NCBI GenBank assembly: GCA_027077895.1
Contig: JALWQZ010000062.1
Coordinates: 1 to 14,437 of the forward strand
Length of the DNA: 14,437 nucleotides
Source: Microcaldota archaeon
Lineage (GTDB): Archaea; B1Sed10-29; WALL01; WAMD01
Reading direction: 5' to 3'
The translations under genes were made by a program, and so were the position numbers. Of this stretch, positions 1 to 7,206 are shown piece by piece (the stretch's first letter is position 1; every line of letters starts with the position of its first letter). The notes under the pieces are model-generated. The model ran no database searches, had not been told where the DNA came from, and worked only from the letters and a program-made list of their open reading frames with translations.

Positions 1-285
1 ATAGAAGCCTGCTCTCCCTGGCTTGACATGCAGTTCGAAGCAATACATCCGAAGTACGTTGTTACACTTGGGAGGTTTTCCCTTGCTCATTTTCAGCAGA
101 AGTTCGGCTTACCTAAAGGGAACATATCCAAGATACACGGAATACCTATGAAGGTGGACACACTAACTTGGCATGGATGGTTAGTGCCAATGTACCACCC
201 CGCTGCAGGCTTGTATCGCGGGGAAGTCAAGCAGTTAATAATTGAGGATTGGAAAAAGTTTGGAGAATTCCTCAAGTCTCATTGA
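1..285 (+). CDS. udg: Uracil-DNA glycosylase, family 4 (C-terminal part, 5' truncated)
   Basis: The gene is open at the left edge; the last 94 codons and a TGA are present. The family removes uracil from deaminated DNA and starts base-excision repair. Seen: a Cys at codon 4 followed by a helix and 'HPKYVVTLG', which fits the last Fe-S cluster cysteine and the core beta strand of family-4 enzymes. Near the end, 'PMYHPAAGLY' matches the conserved HP(A/S)-type motif 2 that carries the catalytic His. Family-4 enzymes are about 190-220 residues, so roughly half is missing, including the N-terminal CxxC and the water-activating motif. The gene ends five bases from the end of the convergent DUF134 gene. 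Family 5 is an alternative, because the deciding N-terminal motif lies outside the window. Confidence 0.85.
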   Translation: MEACSPWLDMQFEAIHPKYVVTLGRFSLAHFQQKFGLPKGNISKIHGIPMKVDTLTWHGWLVPMYHPAAGLYRGEVKQLIIEDWKKFGEFLKSH

Positions 286-290
286 TGGGA

Positions 291-623
291 TCAATCTCCT
301 GTTTTTGGTTCTGTTTGAATGACAATATCCTTTCCATTCACCAAGGCATCTGTGACTTTCTTTCTTGCTGACTCTAAGAGCCTCCAGACAGTCCCTCTTG
401 ATACTCCCATTTTCTCACCAGCTTCCTCTTGTGTTAGCCCTTGTAAATCCACTAAACGCAATACCTCTAACTCTGGTGGTTCCATGTAGATTATTTCTGC
501 CCCAGGCCCAGGTCTAGGCCCGAACTTAACTATACTGGGCATCCAGCCTAGCATTATCGGCTTCGCTGGTCTTCCTCTTCCTCCTTGACCCCAGCCTCCT
601 CTGTTCCATCTCCATCTTGGCAT
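291..623 (-). CDS. DUF134-family helix-turn-helix regulator
   Basis: The 110-residue protein has a Gly/Arg/Trp-rich N-terminus (residues 1-21), then 'EPPELEVLRLVDLQGLTQEE' and 'MGVSRGTVWRLLESARKKV' (about 49-90), a sigma-70 region-4-like HTH typical of DUF134 (PF02001). The family is usually found near NifX-like and Mrp ATPase genes. Here that operon starts at 7325, on the other side of an AT-rich block. The ATG at 623 lies about 26 bp from a TATA box (646-652) and has no clear ribosome binding site, so the mRNA is probably leaderless. A TTTTTGTGCA element (653-662) sits where the transcription factor B site would be. The same element surrounds the operon promoter, so I infer autoregulation plus control of the operon. 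Most likely a DNA-binding protein; the ligand is unknown. Confidence 0.88.
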   Translation of the reverse strand: MPRWRWNRGGWGQGGRGRPAKPIMLGWMPSIVKFGPRPGPGAEIIYMEPPELEVLRLVDLQGLTQEEAGEKMGVSRGTVWRLLESARKKVTDALVNGKDIVIQTEPKTGD

Positions 624-645
624 GATAGAATTAGGTTTCGAGTTC

Positions 646-662
646 TATTTAATTTTTGTGCA
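646..662 (-). promoter_or_regulatory. Promoter and putative operator of the DUF134 gene
   Basis: Read on the minus strand, TGCACAAAAA (653-662) abuts TTAAATA (646-652). The A/T box is centred about 26 bp before the ATG at 623, as for an archaeal TATA box with a leaderless transcript. TGCACAAAA matches the elements around 7240-7308. A second TTTGTGCA at 682-689 lies inside the HAD coding region and may be chance. Confidence 0.6.
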
Positions 663-669
663 AAAGCAA

Positions 670-1356
670 TTATTTCAAGACTTTGTGCACATCTCTAATT
701 GACTTTAAGAATCCGTCCGGCCTTGTTTTGTACCTTTTGAACATCTGCTTGTGCGCCCATCTAACTGGAATCTTTCTGAGAAGGATAAAACTTTTCAAAC
801 CAACTCTTTTCCCCGCTTCAACATCCGTGGGCATGTCTCCAATGTACGCAATTTCGTCTTTCTTTATCCCCTTCTTGGACAGAGCGTTGACAACCAGTTC
901 CAATCTCCTGGTCCTGTTCTTTGAGTGTTCTTTTCCAATGATCAAGTCAATGTGGCCCTTCAACCCGTGCCTCTCAAGCATTTGTTCAATTCTCGGCTTG
1001 GATGCTAGAGAAGAAATTACGATCGTGTAACCATCTCTTTTTAGACTCTTTATTGTTTCAATTGTTTTCTTGTCTATCCTCCCGTTTACTGTTGTTTCTT
1101 CGACCAATCTCTCTATCGTCTCTACCATTTCGTGAATATCCTCCTTTGACGCCTTTTTCCCTGAGAGCCTGTACATCTCCCTAACAGCCATTTCAGGGTC
1201 TGTGTGTATGAGGGAGTGTATCAGTCTGACTGGGGAGTGGATTGTTTTTGGAACTAGTTTTCTATTCTTTACCACCCACATTATGCTAGAGAAGATCTGT
1301 TTGTCTGTTTTTGCTAGGGTGCCGTCAAAGTCAAATATTATGGCCTTTATTGTCAT
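670..1356 (-). CDS. HAD-superfamily hydrolase, phosphoglycolate phosphatase-like
   Basis: The 228-residue protein starts 'MTIKAIIFDFDGTLAKT'. Motif I DxD is D9/D11 (nucleophile and general acid), motif II is S115/S116 in 'VISSLAS', a candidate motif III Lys is near 142, and motif IV is 'IGDMPTDVEAG' with D174 and D178. A helical cap lies between motifs I and II (about 20-95), as in the C1-cap phosphoglycolate or pyrophosphate phosphatases. The substrate cannot be told from sequence. I chose ATG at 1356; a TTG at 1359 would add one residue. An A/T box at 1377-1388 lies about 26 bp upstream, so the transcript may be leaderless. The gene is divergent from deoxyhypusine synthase and 46 bp upstream of the DUF134 gene on the same strand. 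Confidence 0.85.
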   Translation of the reverse strand: MTIKAIIFDFDGTLAKTDKQIFSSIMWVVKNRKLVPKTIHSPVRLIHSLIHTDPEMAVREMYRLSGKKASKEDIHEMVETIERLVEETTVNGRIDKKTIETIKSLKRDGYTIVISSLASKPRIEQMLERHGLKGHIDLIIGKEHSKNRTRRLELVVNALSKKGIKKDEIAYIGDMPTDVEAGKRVGLKSFILLRKIPVRWAHKQMFKRYKTRPDGFLKSIRDVHKVLK

Positions 1357-1376
1357 CAACTAAGACTTAGTGTCTG

Positions 1377-1388
1377 GTTTAATAAAAA
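1377..1388. promoter_or_regulatory. Shared A/T box between HAD and deoxyhypusine synthase genes
   Basis: The only strong TATA-like stretch in the 64-bp divergent gap is GGTTTAATAAAAAG. Going right, initiation about 26 bp away falls near 1408, just before the GGTGAT ribosome binding site (1411-1416) of the synthase. Going left, initiation falls near 1356, the HAD ATG. Bidirectional use is inferred from spacing only. Confidence 0.45.
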
Positions 1389-1420
1389 GAAAACCCAAAA
1401 TTAACCAGAAGGTGATTAAT

Positions 1421-2428
1421 ATGGACCCAAAGAATGTTGTTCTCAAAAAGAGCGTTGACCTGAGCGGGCCTACAATAGAAGGTCCCTGGCTAGACGGGGA
1501 TATTACCTTGGATGAGATTCTAGACAAGTACTATGAGAGGATAGGATTCCAGGCGACAGCACTTGGCAAGGCAATAAAGGTCTGGAAGAAGGTCGAAGAA
1601 ACGAGGAAGAAAGAGGAAGTGGTGGTTTTTCTAGGTTACACCTCTAACATCGTCTCCTCTGGCCTTAGGGAGATAATCGCCTGGCTTGTAAAGCACAAGA
1701 AGGTTGATGTTTTGGTAACCACGGCTGGAGGAATTGAGGAGGATTTCATTAAGTGCTTGAAGCCGTTCATTCTAGGTGAGTGGGAAGTTGACAATGTCCA
1801 GTTGAGGAACGAAGGAGTGAACAGGATTGGAAACATATTCGTCCCCAACAACCGTTACATTGAGTTTGAGAAGCACATGATGAAGTTTTATGCCTGGCTA
1901 AGCGAGGAAGAGGCAAAGACAGGGAAGATTTTTTCTGCCAGGGAGTTTGTGCATGAGCTAGGGAGGTACATGGACGAGAACCTAGGTCCAGAGAAGGAAA
2001 AGTCAATCATTTACTGGGCGTACAAGAATGACATCCCAATATTCTGCCCTGCCCTGACAGACGGATCCATAGGTGACATGATATACTTCTTCAAGGAGAG
2101 CGAGGACAAACATAACTTACGCATAGACATCGCGAAGGACATAGTTGAATTAAATAACCTAGCAGTAAACGCCAACAAGACAGCAGTTGTCGTTCTAGGT
2201 GGTTCCTTGCCAAAGCACCACATCATAAATGCCAATTTATTCAGGGAAGGCGCAGACTATGCCATTTACGTAACCACCGCTGTGCCTTGGGATGGCAGCC
2301 TTTCCGGGGCCCCACCAGAGGAGGGCATGTCTTGGGGCAAGATAAAGGGCAAGGCCGACTACGCTGAAATCTGGGCCGATGCCACCATTGTCTTCCCTCT
2401 GCTGGCGTGGAGCGTGTTCAAGACCTGA
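1421..2428 (+). CDS. dys: Deoxyhypusine synthase
   Basis: The enzyme transfers the aminobutyl group of spermidine, with NAD, to a specific Lys of archaeal/eukaryal initiation factor 5A, the first step of hypusine formation. The 335-residue protein has the expected family length. Seen: 'FLGYTSNIVSSGLREII' and 'DVLVTTAGGIEEDFIK' (NAD-binding core), 'NRYIEFEKHMMKF', 'CPALTDGSIGDMIYF', 'VLGGSLPKHHIINANLF', and near the end 'SWGKIKGKADYAEIWADA', which contains the catalytic Lys (SWGKI) of the family. The frame is open upstream to a GTG at 1370. I prefer ATG 1421, which has GGTGAT at 1411-1416 and gives the usual N-terminus. GC-richer than the following genes and native-looking. The next gene begins almost at the stop codon. 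Confidence 0.95.
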   Translation: MDPKNVVLKKSVDLSGPTIEGPWLDGDITLDEILDKYYERIGFQATALGKAIKVWKKVEETRKKEEVVVFLGYTSNIVSSGLREIIAWLVKHKKVDVLVTTAGGIEEDFIKCLKPFILGEWEVDNVQLRNEGVNRIGNIFVPNNRYIEFEKHMMKFYAWLSEEEAKTGKIFSAREFVHELGRYMDENLGPEKEKSIIYWAYKNDIPIFCPALTDGSIGDMIYFFKESEDKHNLRIDIAKDIVELNNLAVNANKTAVVVLGGSLPKHHIINANLFREGADYAIYVTTAVPWDGSLSGAPPEEGMSWGKIKGKADYAEIWADATIVFPLLAWSVFKT

Positions 2429-2447
2429 TCATTCATTCAGGAATGAT
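2428..2447. repeat. Short inverted repeat at the deoxyhypusine synthase stop codon
   Basis: ATCATTC (2428-2434) and GAATGAT (2441-2447) are perfect 7-bp complements around a 6-base loop. They start at the last base of the TGA stop. No long T run follows, so a classical terminator is not shown. It coincides with the left edge of the AT-rich block and overlaps one candidate start of the next gene. Confidence 0.4.
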
Positions 2448-3156
2448 ATTTATGAACAATCGTATACACCCCATTACGAAAATAAAAGGTGTGCTCAAGA
2501 AGTCGTTGATAGTATTATCCAGAATACTGTTTATAATATTTTTATCCACCACTTTTTTGCTTCTATTTTTGAGCGTATATCATGATTACCAAGTATTGCA
2601 CAAGGGATACCCTGTATTGGTGAAGAGATACTCTAGAGTATACGACGAAACTAAGGGGGCAATATTAGATAAGGCAATAAATGTTTCACTAGCATATCGA
2701 TCTAAATATACTATAATGTGGGAGAAGCACGAGAATTGCACGGCGAGACCCTTTTCAGCATTATTCGCCATTATTAATACATTTCAACCGGAAAACATAG
2801 ATTATTATAAGTATTTGGCTGTAGAGAGTTATGGCTGTTGTGGCGAATTTGCTCGTTCATTATGTGCTATTTTATCGGATGTTGCGTATGTTAAAACTAG
2901 AATCGTTGTGTTCCAACCCCCTAATGAAAGTAATCACGCAATATGTGAAGTTTATTTAAATGACACGTGGTGGGTATTTGATACAAGCTGGACAACACCA
3001 AATGGGACGATTCCAGCCAATGGATACTACCAATATTTGATTAATAGTCCAAAATATAATAATAGTAGCATAGTGCGTGCAACGACTATCCAAGACGTAC
3101 GCACTCACCAGGACCTCAAAAAAGAACACGGCTTCCCAGAACCCGGGTCTGAGTAG
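2443..3156 (+). CDS. Membrane-anchored transglutaminase-like protein
   Basis: With this start the protein has 237 residues: a short basic N-terminus, one strongly hydrophobic segment (about 21-45), then an outside domain. Seen: 'YGCCGEFARSLCAIL' with C133 fitting the C-x-(D/E)-(F/Y)-A nucleophile motif of transglutaminase-like cysteine enzymes, H165 in 'NHAICEVYLND', and D180 in 'WWVFDTSW'. Together these form a Cys-His-Asp triad in the right order and context. Such domains can be proteases, peptide crosslinkers or amidases; the substrate here is unknown. Several N-x-S/T sequons (NCT, NVS, NDT, NGT, NNSS) fit an exposed domain. The start is uncertain: ATG 2443, ATG 2452 and GTG 2491 are all in frame. 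AT-rich, first gene of the island. Membership in a defence function is not shown. Confidence 0.72.
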   Translation: MIFMNNRIHPITKIKGVLKKSLIVLSRILFIIFLSTTFLLLFLSVYHDYQVLHKGYPVLVKRYSRVYDETKGAILDKAINVSLAYRSKYTIMWEKHENCTARPFSALFAIINTFQPENIDYYKYLAVESYGCCGEFARSLCAILSDVAYVKTRIVVFQPPNESNHAICEVYLNDTWWVFDTSWTTPNGTIPANGYYQYLINSPKYNNSSIVRATTIQDVRTHQDLKKEHGFPEPGSE

Positions 3157-3200
3157 ATGTAAAAATAGATATCCCTTATCATAATCCATAAATAACCAAC

Positions 3201-3213
3201 AACCTTAAAAGTA
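3201..3213 (+). promoter_or_regulatory. Putative promoter of the nuclease-methyltransferase gene
   Basis: The AACCTTAAAAGTA stretch, with a TATA-like centre near 3208, predicts initiation near 3233, about 15-27 bases before the candidate starts at 3248, 3251 or 3260. The 91-bp gap 3157-3247 holds nothing else that I recognise apart from a second weak A/T box at 3187-3196. Confidence 0.45.
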
Positions 3214-3247
3214 AACATAGTCAATAAGATCACTAACACGCGTCATC

Positions 3248-6139
3248 TTGGTGGTCGGAGTGTCAAGACATGGCAAAATAACTGAGAGAACCTTATACCC
3301 TGCGATGAAAGAAATATTTAATGAGCATAATGGTCAGGCGATCCAAGAAGTCTATTTTGGAACACAACCTGATCTTCTTTTAGATTGGTTAGGGAGTAAG
3401 TGGTTAGTAAGTGTTAAGATAGGGGACCCATCAAAACCGAGGGCACTAAAATCTGCAGTTATCCAATACATGCAACATGTGGTGGATACAAATATTAAAC
3501 ATGGTATGATCATATTTTTTCCAGAAGATATACGCAAAATTAAACCTGATGAACAAGCAGTGAGACTTGCAGTTGAGCAGACACCGGTGTATCTTCTTGT
3601 AATGAACCCCCCCATGGAATTTTTGGGACCGCTTTCTGTTGGTTTGTCAAAAATTAAAAGTACACTAACTAAGCAAAGTGAAACATCCTTCAAGTTAAAG
3701 ACAGTGGTTAGGCTACTTAGGGAACATGTTGAAGAGCTCATGGATACGCTGGATATAAACCAAGAGGAAATCCTCAATATAACCTCTGACCCCTCCACAT
3801 TTTTTGGGATTAGTCATACTAGTGACAGGGATAAGTCTGTCTTTAAATTTTTAAGTGCATATATTTTTATTAGTCAGATACTGTTTTTGAGACTATACTC
3901 CTATGAACATCCAAATATACTCGAGAATGTTGACCTGAAGAATTTATCAAAAAATGAAGTGAAGAAGGCCTTTAATAACGTACTGAAAATTGATTACAAA
4001 CCTATATTTGATATTAATGTTATTGATGTGATTCCTGATAGTTATGTCGTCGAGACATTTAGATTAATTTGGGGCCTTCAAATAGAAAAGGTTAGATATG
4101 AACTGCCTGGAAGATTGTTCCATCAACTAATGCCACCCAAAATTAGAAAGTTACTCGCAGCTTTTTATACGAGGCCAATTGCTTCAGAACTTTTGGCGAA
4201 ATTAACTATTGACAAAGCGGATGCTACAGTGTTAGATCCTGCTTGTGGGTCTGGTACTATATTAACGGCGGCCTATACCCGCAAGAAGGAGTTATGGCGT
4301 AAACCTAGTAATCCACACAAAATATTTTGCGAAGAACAAATATTCGGAATTGACATTATGCCTTTTGCTGTCCATTTGACAGGCGCAAATCTGGCCGCAA
4401 TGGATCCAAGCACAACAATAAATAGAGTTCAAATTGTTGTGGGTGATAGTTTAAGTTTATCACCCAATACAAAATTAAAACCAGGATACCAAAGCATTTC
4501 GGACTGGATCCCTGGCGCATCGAGTGACACAAATAAGGGTATCGCTGCACATACTGATGGTACGGAGTATTTACTTAGGTTATCACCTGTGGATGTTTTA
4601 TTGATGAATCCACCTTTCACAAAAATGGAAAGGGGTGTTAGGCGGAGGTTGAGAATAAATTTAAATAGGTTCTCTGATCAAGTTGGGAGCGAGGTTGGTT
4701 TATGGGCACACTTTATTGCTTTGTCTGATATGTTTTTGAAGGAAGGCGGAATTGTTGGAGCTATTCTTCCAATAAATTTACTAAGGGGTAGAGAAAGCAA
4801 AAAGGCACGTAAAATCGTCTTTGGTAAATGGTTACCTCTTTATGTAGTAAAACCAACGTTAAATTATGGTTTTTCGGAGCAAGCAGAGTATCGAGATATA
4901 ATTGTAATAGCGAGAAAGGTGAATAGAATACCAACAAACCATTTTGTGAAATTTTGCTTGGTCAAGAAAGACCTCAATATGTTGCATGAAGATGACCTAA
5001 ATGAAATAGTTCGCAGCATAAAAAAAGTCAAGAGTATGCGGAGCGCCACACTTGATATAAATTCACATAGTTTAAGTGAGCTACATGAGCATGGAGATAA
5101 TTTGATGTGGTTCATTGGCAGTGTTTCTTTTAGAGTTAGAGATGCTTTACTTTCTTTTAGTCAGAGAACTAACTTGTGTTTTGAGAATTTCCCACGTGCT
5201 TATTTTCATGAGGGATACCGCCCAGTTCCAAGAGGAATATCAAAAGTTATGTTTATCACCAGACCTGCACCAGGTAGAGATCAGGAGGCCTTTTTATTGT
5301 TGGATCATGAAAGTGAAGATGCTCTCCATGTAAAAACAATTTTTGGGATTGAGGAATTTTCTTTTCCTTCTAGGTATTTTTTGCCAAGTTTGCGTACACC
5401 CGTAGGCGTTGGCACTATGGACATTACAAATAAGCATGATTATGTAGCAATCTCTTCTTACCCAAACATATCAAAAATAATGCGCCTCGTTAGGTTTGAT
5501 AGAAGGTTGTCCAGACAGTTTTGGAGTAAACATAGGCGGGAATTGGATTTGATCAAAACAAATGTTGTTATAACTCGAAGAATAAACCCCTTTTCTCCAA
5601 ATCAAAAGCTGATTGCGTTTTTTAGTGATACGCCTATCCACCCCTCTAACCAAGTGAATGTTATACAAGAACCAGATAAGATTAGAGCGAAGGCGCTGAC
5701 AGTTATACTAAATTCTGCAATCTTTTTATCAAAATTTTTCATGTCGAGAGAAGAATCTACGGGTAGGTACATTGATATACGTTTTTATGATCTCTATGAA
5801 ATGAAGTTATACCCCAAAGATGAATACATACCCAGATTAGCTAAAATATTTGATAAGTTCAGAAATGTAGAGTTCGATTCTATCTCACATCAGTTAGATG
5901 AGAGTTTTGATGATAAATATCAAGAAGTTACAAAGATTTTAAGAAATAATCCTGATGTGCTCATAGAAGATTATTATTTCAATAGCTTACCTAAAGTGAA
6001 ACCAAATAAGGATAGAAAAAAGTTTGATATGGAAGTGTTAAAAGTTTTAGATGTAGGTACGTCTAAAACAGAGTTATTGGATACATATGCTAGTATAGTA
6101 TATGACATGATTTTAACCAGGAATCTTAGCAGAAATTGA
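3248..6139 (+). CDS. Type IIG-like restriction enzyme: nuclease domain fused to N6-adenine DNA methyltransferase
   Basis: The 963-residue protein fits the single-chain type IIG layout. An N-terminal domain (1-150) resembles a PD-(D/E)xK nuclease: D42 in 'GTQPDLLLDW', then 'LVSVKIGD' with K57, but Ser55 stands where Glu/Asp is expected. A helical linker (150-300) follows. The methyltransferase core has 'LAAFYTRPIASELL', motif I 'LDPACGSGTIL' (D330-G336), 'FGIDIM' (D369) and the catalytic 'NPPF' motif IV (454-457), as in N6-adenine methylases. Residues about 600-963 are probably target recognition. Such enzymes mark host DNA and may cut unmarked DNA; the target site is unknown. The start is unclear: TTG 3248, GTG 3251 and GTG 3260 (with GGTGGT 4 bases before) are all possible. 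No separate HsdR, HsdS or BREX genes are present. A solitary methyltransferase with a dead nuclease domain is the main alternative. Confidence 0.85.
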   Translation: MVVGVSRHGKITERTLYPAMKEIFNEHNGQAIQEVYFGTQPDLLLDWLGSKWLVSVKIGDPSKPRALKSAVIQYMQHVVDTNIKHGMIIFFPEDIRKIKPDEQAVRLAVEQTPVYLLVMNPPMEFLGPLSVGLSKIKSTLTKQSETSFKLKTVVRLLREHVEELMDTLDINQEEILNITSDPSTFFGISHTSDRDKSVFKFLSAYIFISQILFLRLYSYEHPNILENVDLKNLSKNEVKKAFNNVLKIDYKPIFDINVIDVIPDSYVVETFRLIWGLQIEKVRYELPGRLFHQLMPPKIRKLLAAFYTRPIASELLAKLTIDKADATVLDPACGSGTILTAAYTRKKELWRKPSNPHKIFCEEQIFGIDIMPFAVHLTGANLAAMDPSTTINRVQIVVGDSLSLSPNTKLKPGYQSISDWIPGASSDTNKGIAAHTDGTEYLLRLSPVDVLLMNPPFTKMERGVRRRLRINLNRFSDQVGSEVGLWAHFIALSDMFLKEGGIVGAILPINLLRGRESKKARKIVFGKWLPLYVVKPTLNYGFSEQAEYRDIIVIARKVNRIPTNHFVKFCLVKKDLNMLHEDDLNEIVRSIKKVKSMRSATLDINSHSLSELHEHGDNLMWFIGSVSFRVRDALLSFSQRTNLCFENFPRAYFHEGYRPVPRGISKVMFITRPAPGRDQEAFLLLDHESEDALHVKTIFGIEEFSFPSRYFLPSLRTPVGVGTMDITNKHDYVAISSYPNISKIMRLVRFDRRLSRQFWSKHRRELDLIKTNVVITRRINPFSPNQKLIAFFSDTPIHPSNQVNVIQEPDKIRAKALTVILNSAIFLSKFFMSREESTGRYIDIRFYDLYEMKLYPKDEYIPRLAKIFDKFRNVEFDSISHQLDESFDDKYQEVTKILRNNPDVLIEDYYFNSLPKVKPNKDRKKFDMEVLKVLDVGTSKTELLDTYASIVYDMILTRNLSRN

Positions 6140-6157
6140 GAGCAATATTCAAATAGC

Positions 6158-6174
6158 ACTCCTTAATGAGGAGT
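6158..6174. repeat. Inverted repeat after the methyltransferase gene
   Basis: ACTCCT (6158-6163) and AGGAGT (6169-6174) are perfect complements around a 5-base loop, 19 bp after the stop codon. A T-rich stretch follows 36 bp later. It could be a weak hairpin in the mRNA tail or an operator for the next gene. Confidence 0.4.
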
Positions 6175-6209
6175 AATGGATAGACACTTAATCCTGCATC
6201 TTATATAGG

Positions 6210-6226
6210 TTTTTATTGTTTTGTCT
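6210..6226 (+). terminator. T-rich probable archaeal terminator
   Basis: TTTTTATTGTTTTGTCT follows the methyltransferase gene with no strong hairpin directly before it. Archaeal RNA polymerase commonly terminates at such oligo-T stretches, and a new TATA box follows at 6263. Assigned by composition only. Confidence 0.4.
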
Positions 6227-6262
6227 TATGTGATAGAGTGTGGTTGGTCTCGTTGTGTAATG

Positions 6263-6275
6263 TAATATATTTAAA
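6263..6275 (+). promoter_or_regulatory. Promoter of the ClpP/SppA-class protease gene
   Basis: TAATATATTTAAA is a strong A/T box centred near 6269. Initiation 26 bp on falls near 6295, five bases before the GTG at 6300, and no ribosome binding site is seen. This suggests a nearly leaderless transcript made independently of the methyltransferase gene. Confidence 0.55.
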
Positions 6276-6299
6276 TTCTGGTTTTTACAATAGCTAATA

Positions 6300-7190
6300 G
6301 TGAGTTTTGTGATAGAAATATCAAAATTTATGCGAGATATGGTAGATGTAAAGGAAGAAGGACAACAGATTAGTAAAGAACTAACCAATATAGCAACAAA
6401 CGCTGATGTTTGTATTCTTGGTTTTATTGCTTCATACAGACCGGCAAAGATTAGCCCAACAAAAACAGTTAGCCCGGAAGTAGGTTTATCTGAGGAGTTT
6501 GGAATAGAACAAGCAATTTCAGATATTAAGGACAAATGGCCAGATGTTGAGAAATGTTTTGTATTACTTAATAGTCCAGGCGGTTTAGTAGACTCGTCAT
6601 ATAAAATTGCGTATTTACTGCGCAAAAGCTTTAAGGACATAACTATTTTTGTTCCTCATGTAGCCCTTAGTGGGGGGACTCTGATTGCTTTAGCAGGAAA
6701 TCGGATAGTTATGGGTCCAATGAGTCAACTAAGCCCATTAGATGTCCAATTAGTAACCGAAGAGTATCAGTTTTCAATGAAGTCAATACTAACTGCATTC
6801 CAACGAGCAGTATCCTATTTTACTAAGGTAGATGTTGATGACACACCTTATCCTTGGCAGTTATTTGCGGAGAAACTAAATCCCATACTAATAGAGGAAT
6901 GTTCTTCTGAATTAGATACTATGTGGCGTTATACTAAAAAAATATTATCTATGGGGATGTTCTCCACCGATACTAAAAAAGCTGAGGAGATTGCAAAGAA
7001 GCTTGTGTATGATTTTCCGACTCATAACTATGTGATCAATATTGATGAAGCCAGAGATGTTGGTTTAGTTGTAAACTCTTACACAGATTATTCTAAAATT
7101 TGGGGCGTATTAAGGGAGTGGTTGTCCATATATGCTCCCATGAGTACAGATAAACATTTTATACGTTATGTTATACCTAGCAAAAATTAG
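6300..7190 (+). CDS. ClpP/SppA-superfamily serine protease, serine dehydrogenase proteinase (SDH) type
   Basis: The 296-residue soluble protein has the crotonase/ClpP-like fold signature of the SDH family (PF01972). Seen: 'VLLNSPGGLVDSSYKIAYLLR' with the S92-P-G-G oxyanion-type loop; 'FVPHVALSGGTLIALAGNRIVMGP' with S124 as probable nucleophile in the place of the family's A-x-S-(A/G)-G-T; 'MSQLSPLDVQL' (141-151) with D148; and 'THNYVINIDEARDVGLVV' (241-258), where H242 falls in the conserved C-terminal His motif. There is no signal peptide or membrane segment, so it acts in the cytoplasm. I chose GTG 6300 because it lies just after the predicted transcription start; GTG 6309 and ATG 6330 are alternatives. 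It follows the nuclease-methyltransferase in the same orientation on the AT-rich island. A defence or regulatory link is inference; the substrate is unknown. Confidence 0.82.
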   Translation: MSFVIEISKFMRDMVDVKEEGQQISKELTNIATNADVCILGFIASYRPAKISPTKTVSPEVGLSEEFGIEQAISDIKDKWPDVEKCFVLLNSPGGLVDSSYKIAYLLRKSFKDITIFVPHVALSGGTLIALAGNRIVMGPMSQLSPLDVQLVTEEYQFSMKSILTAFQRAVSYFTKVDVDDTPYPWQLFAEKLNPILIEECSSELDTMWRYTKKILSMGMFSTDTKKAEEIAKKLVYDFPTHNYVINIDEARDVGLVVNSYTDYSKIWGVLREWLSIYAPMSTDKHFIRYVIPSKN

Positions 7191-7206
7191 TTTTAATGTC
7201 CTTACA

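Noticed and set aside
682..692. Second TTTGTGCA copy near the DUF134 gene as a firm operator
   Set aside because: It lies in the HAD coding sequence, where Val-His-Lys codons could produce it by chance; kept only as a supporting hint.
656..1030. A 124-codon plus-strand open frame opposite the HAD gene
   Set aside because: The minus strand has all four HAD motifs in order; the plus frame is a Leu/Phe/Ser/Cys-rich shadow.
1370..1420. GTG 1370 as the start of deoxyhypusine synthase
   Set aside because: The extension has no family match, lies at or before the predicted transcription start, and ATG 1421 has a good ribosome binding site.
3352..3798. A 148-codon minus-strand open frame inside the nuclease-methyltransferase gene
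   Set aside because: Composition is Ser/Leu-rich as expected for a shadow of an AT-rich sense gene, with no motif or ribosome binding site supporting it.
6188..6640. A 150-codon minus-strand open frame across the protease promoter and N-terminus
   Set aside because: It is antisense to a gene with clear family motifs, starts inside coding sequence and shows no recognisable domain or promoter.
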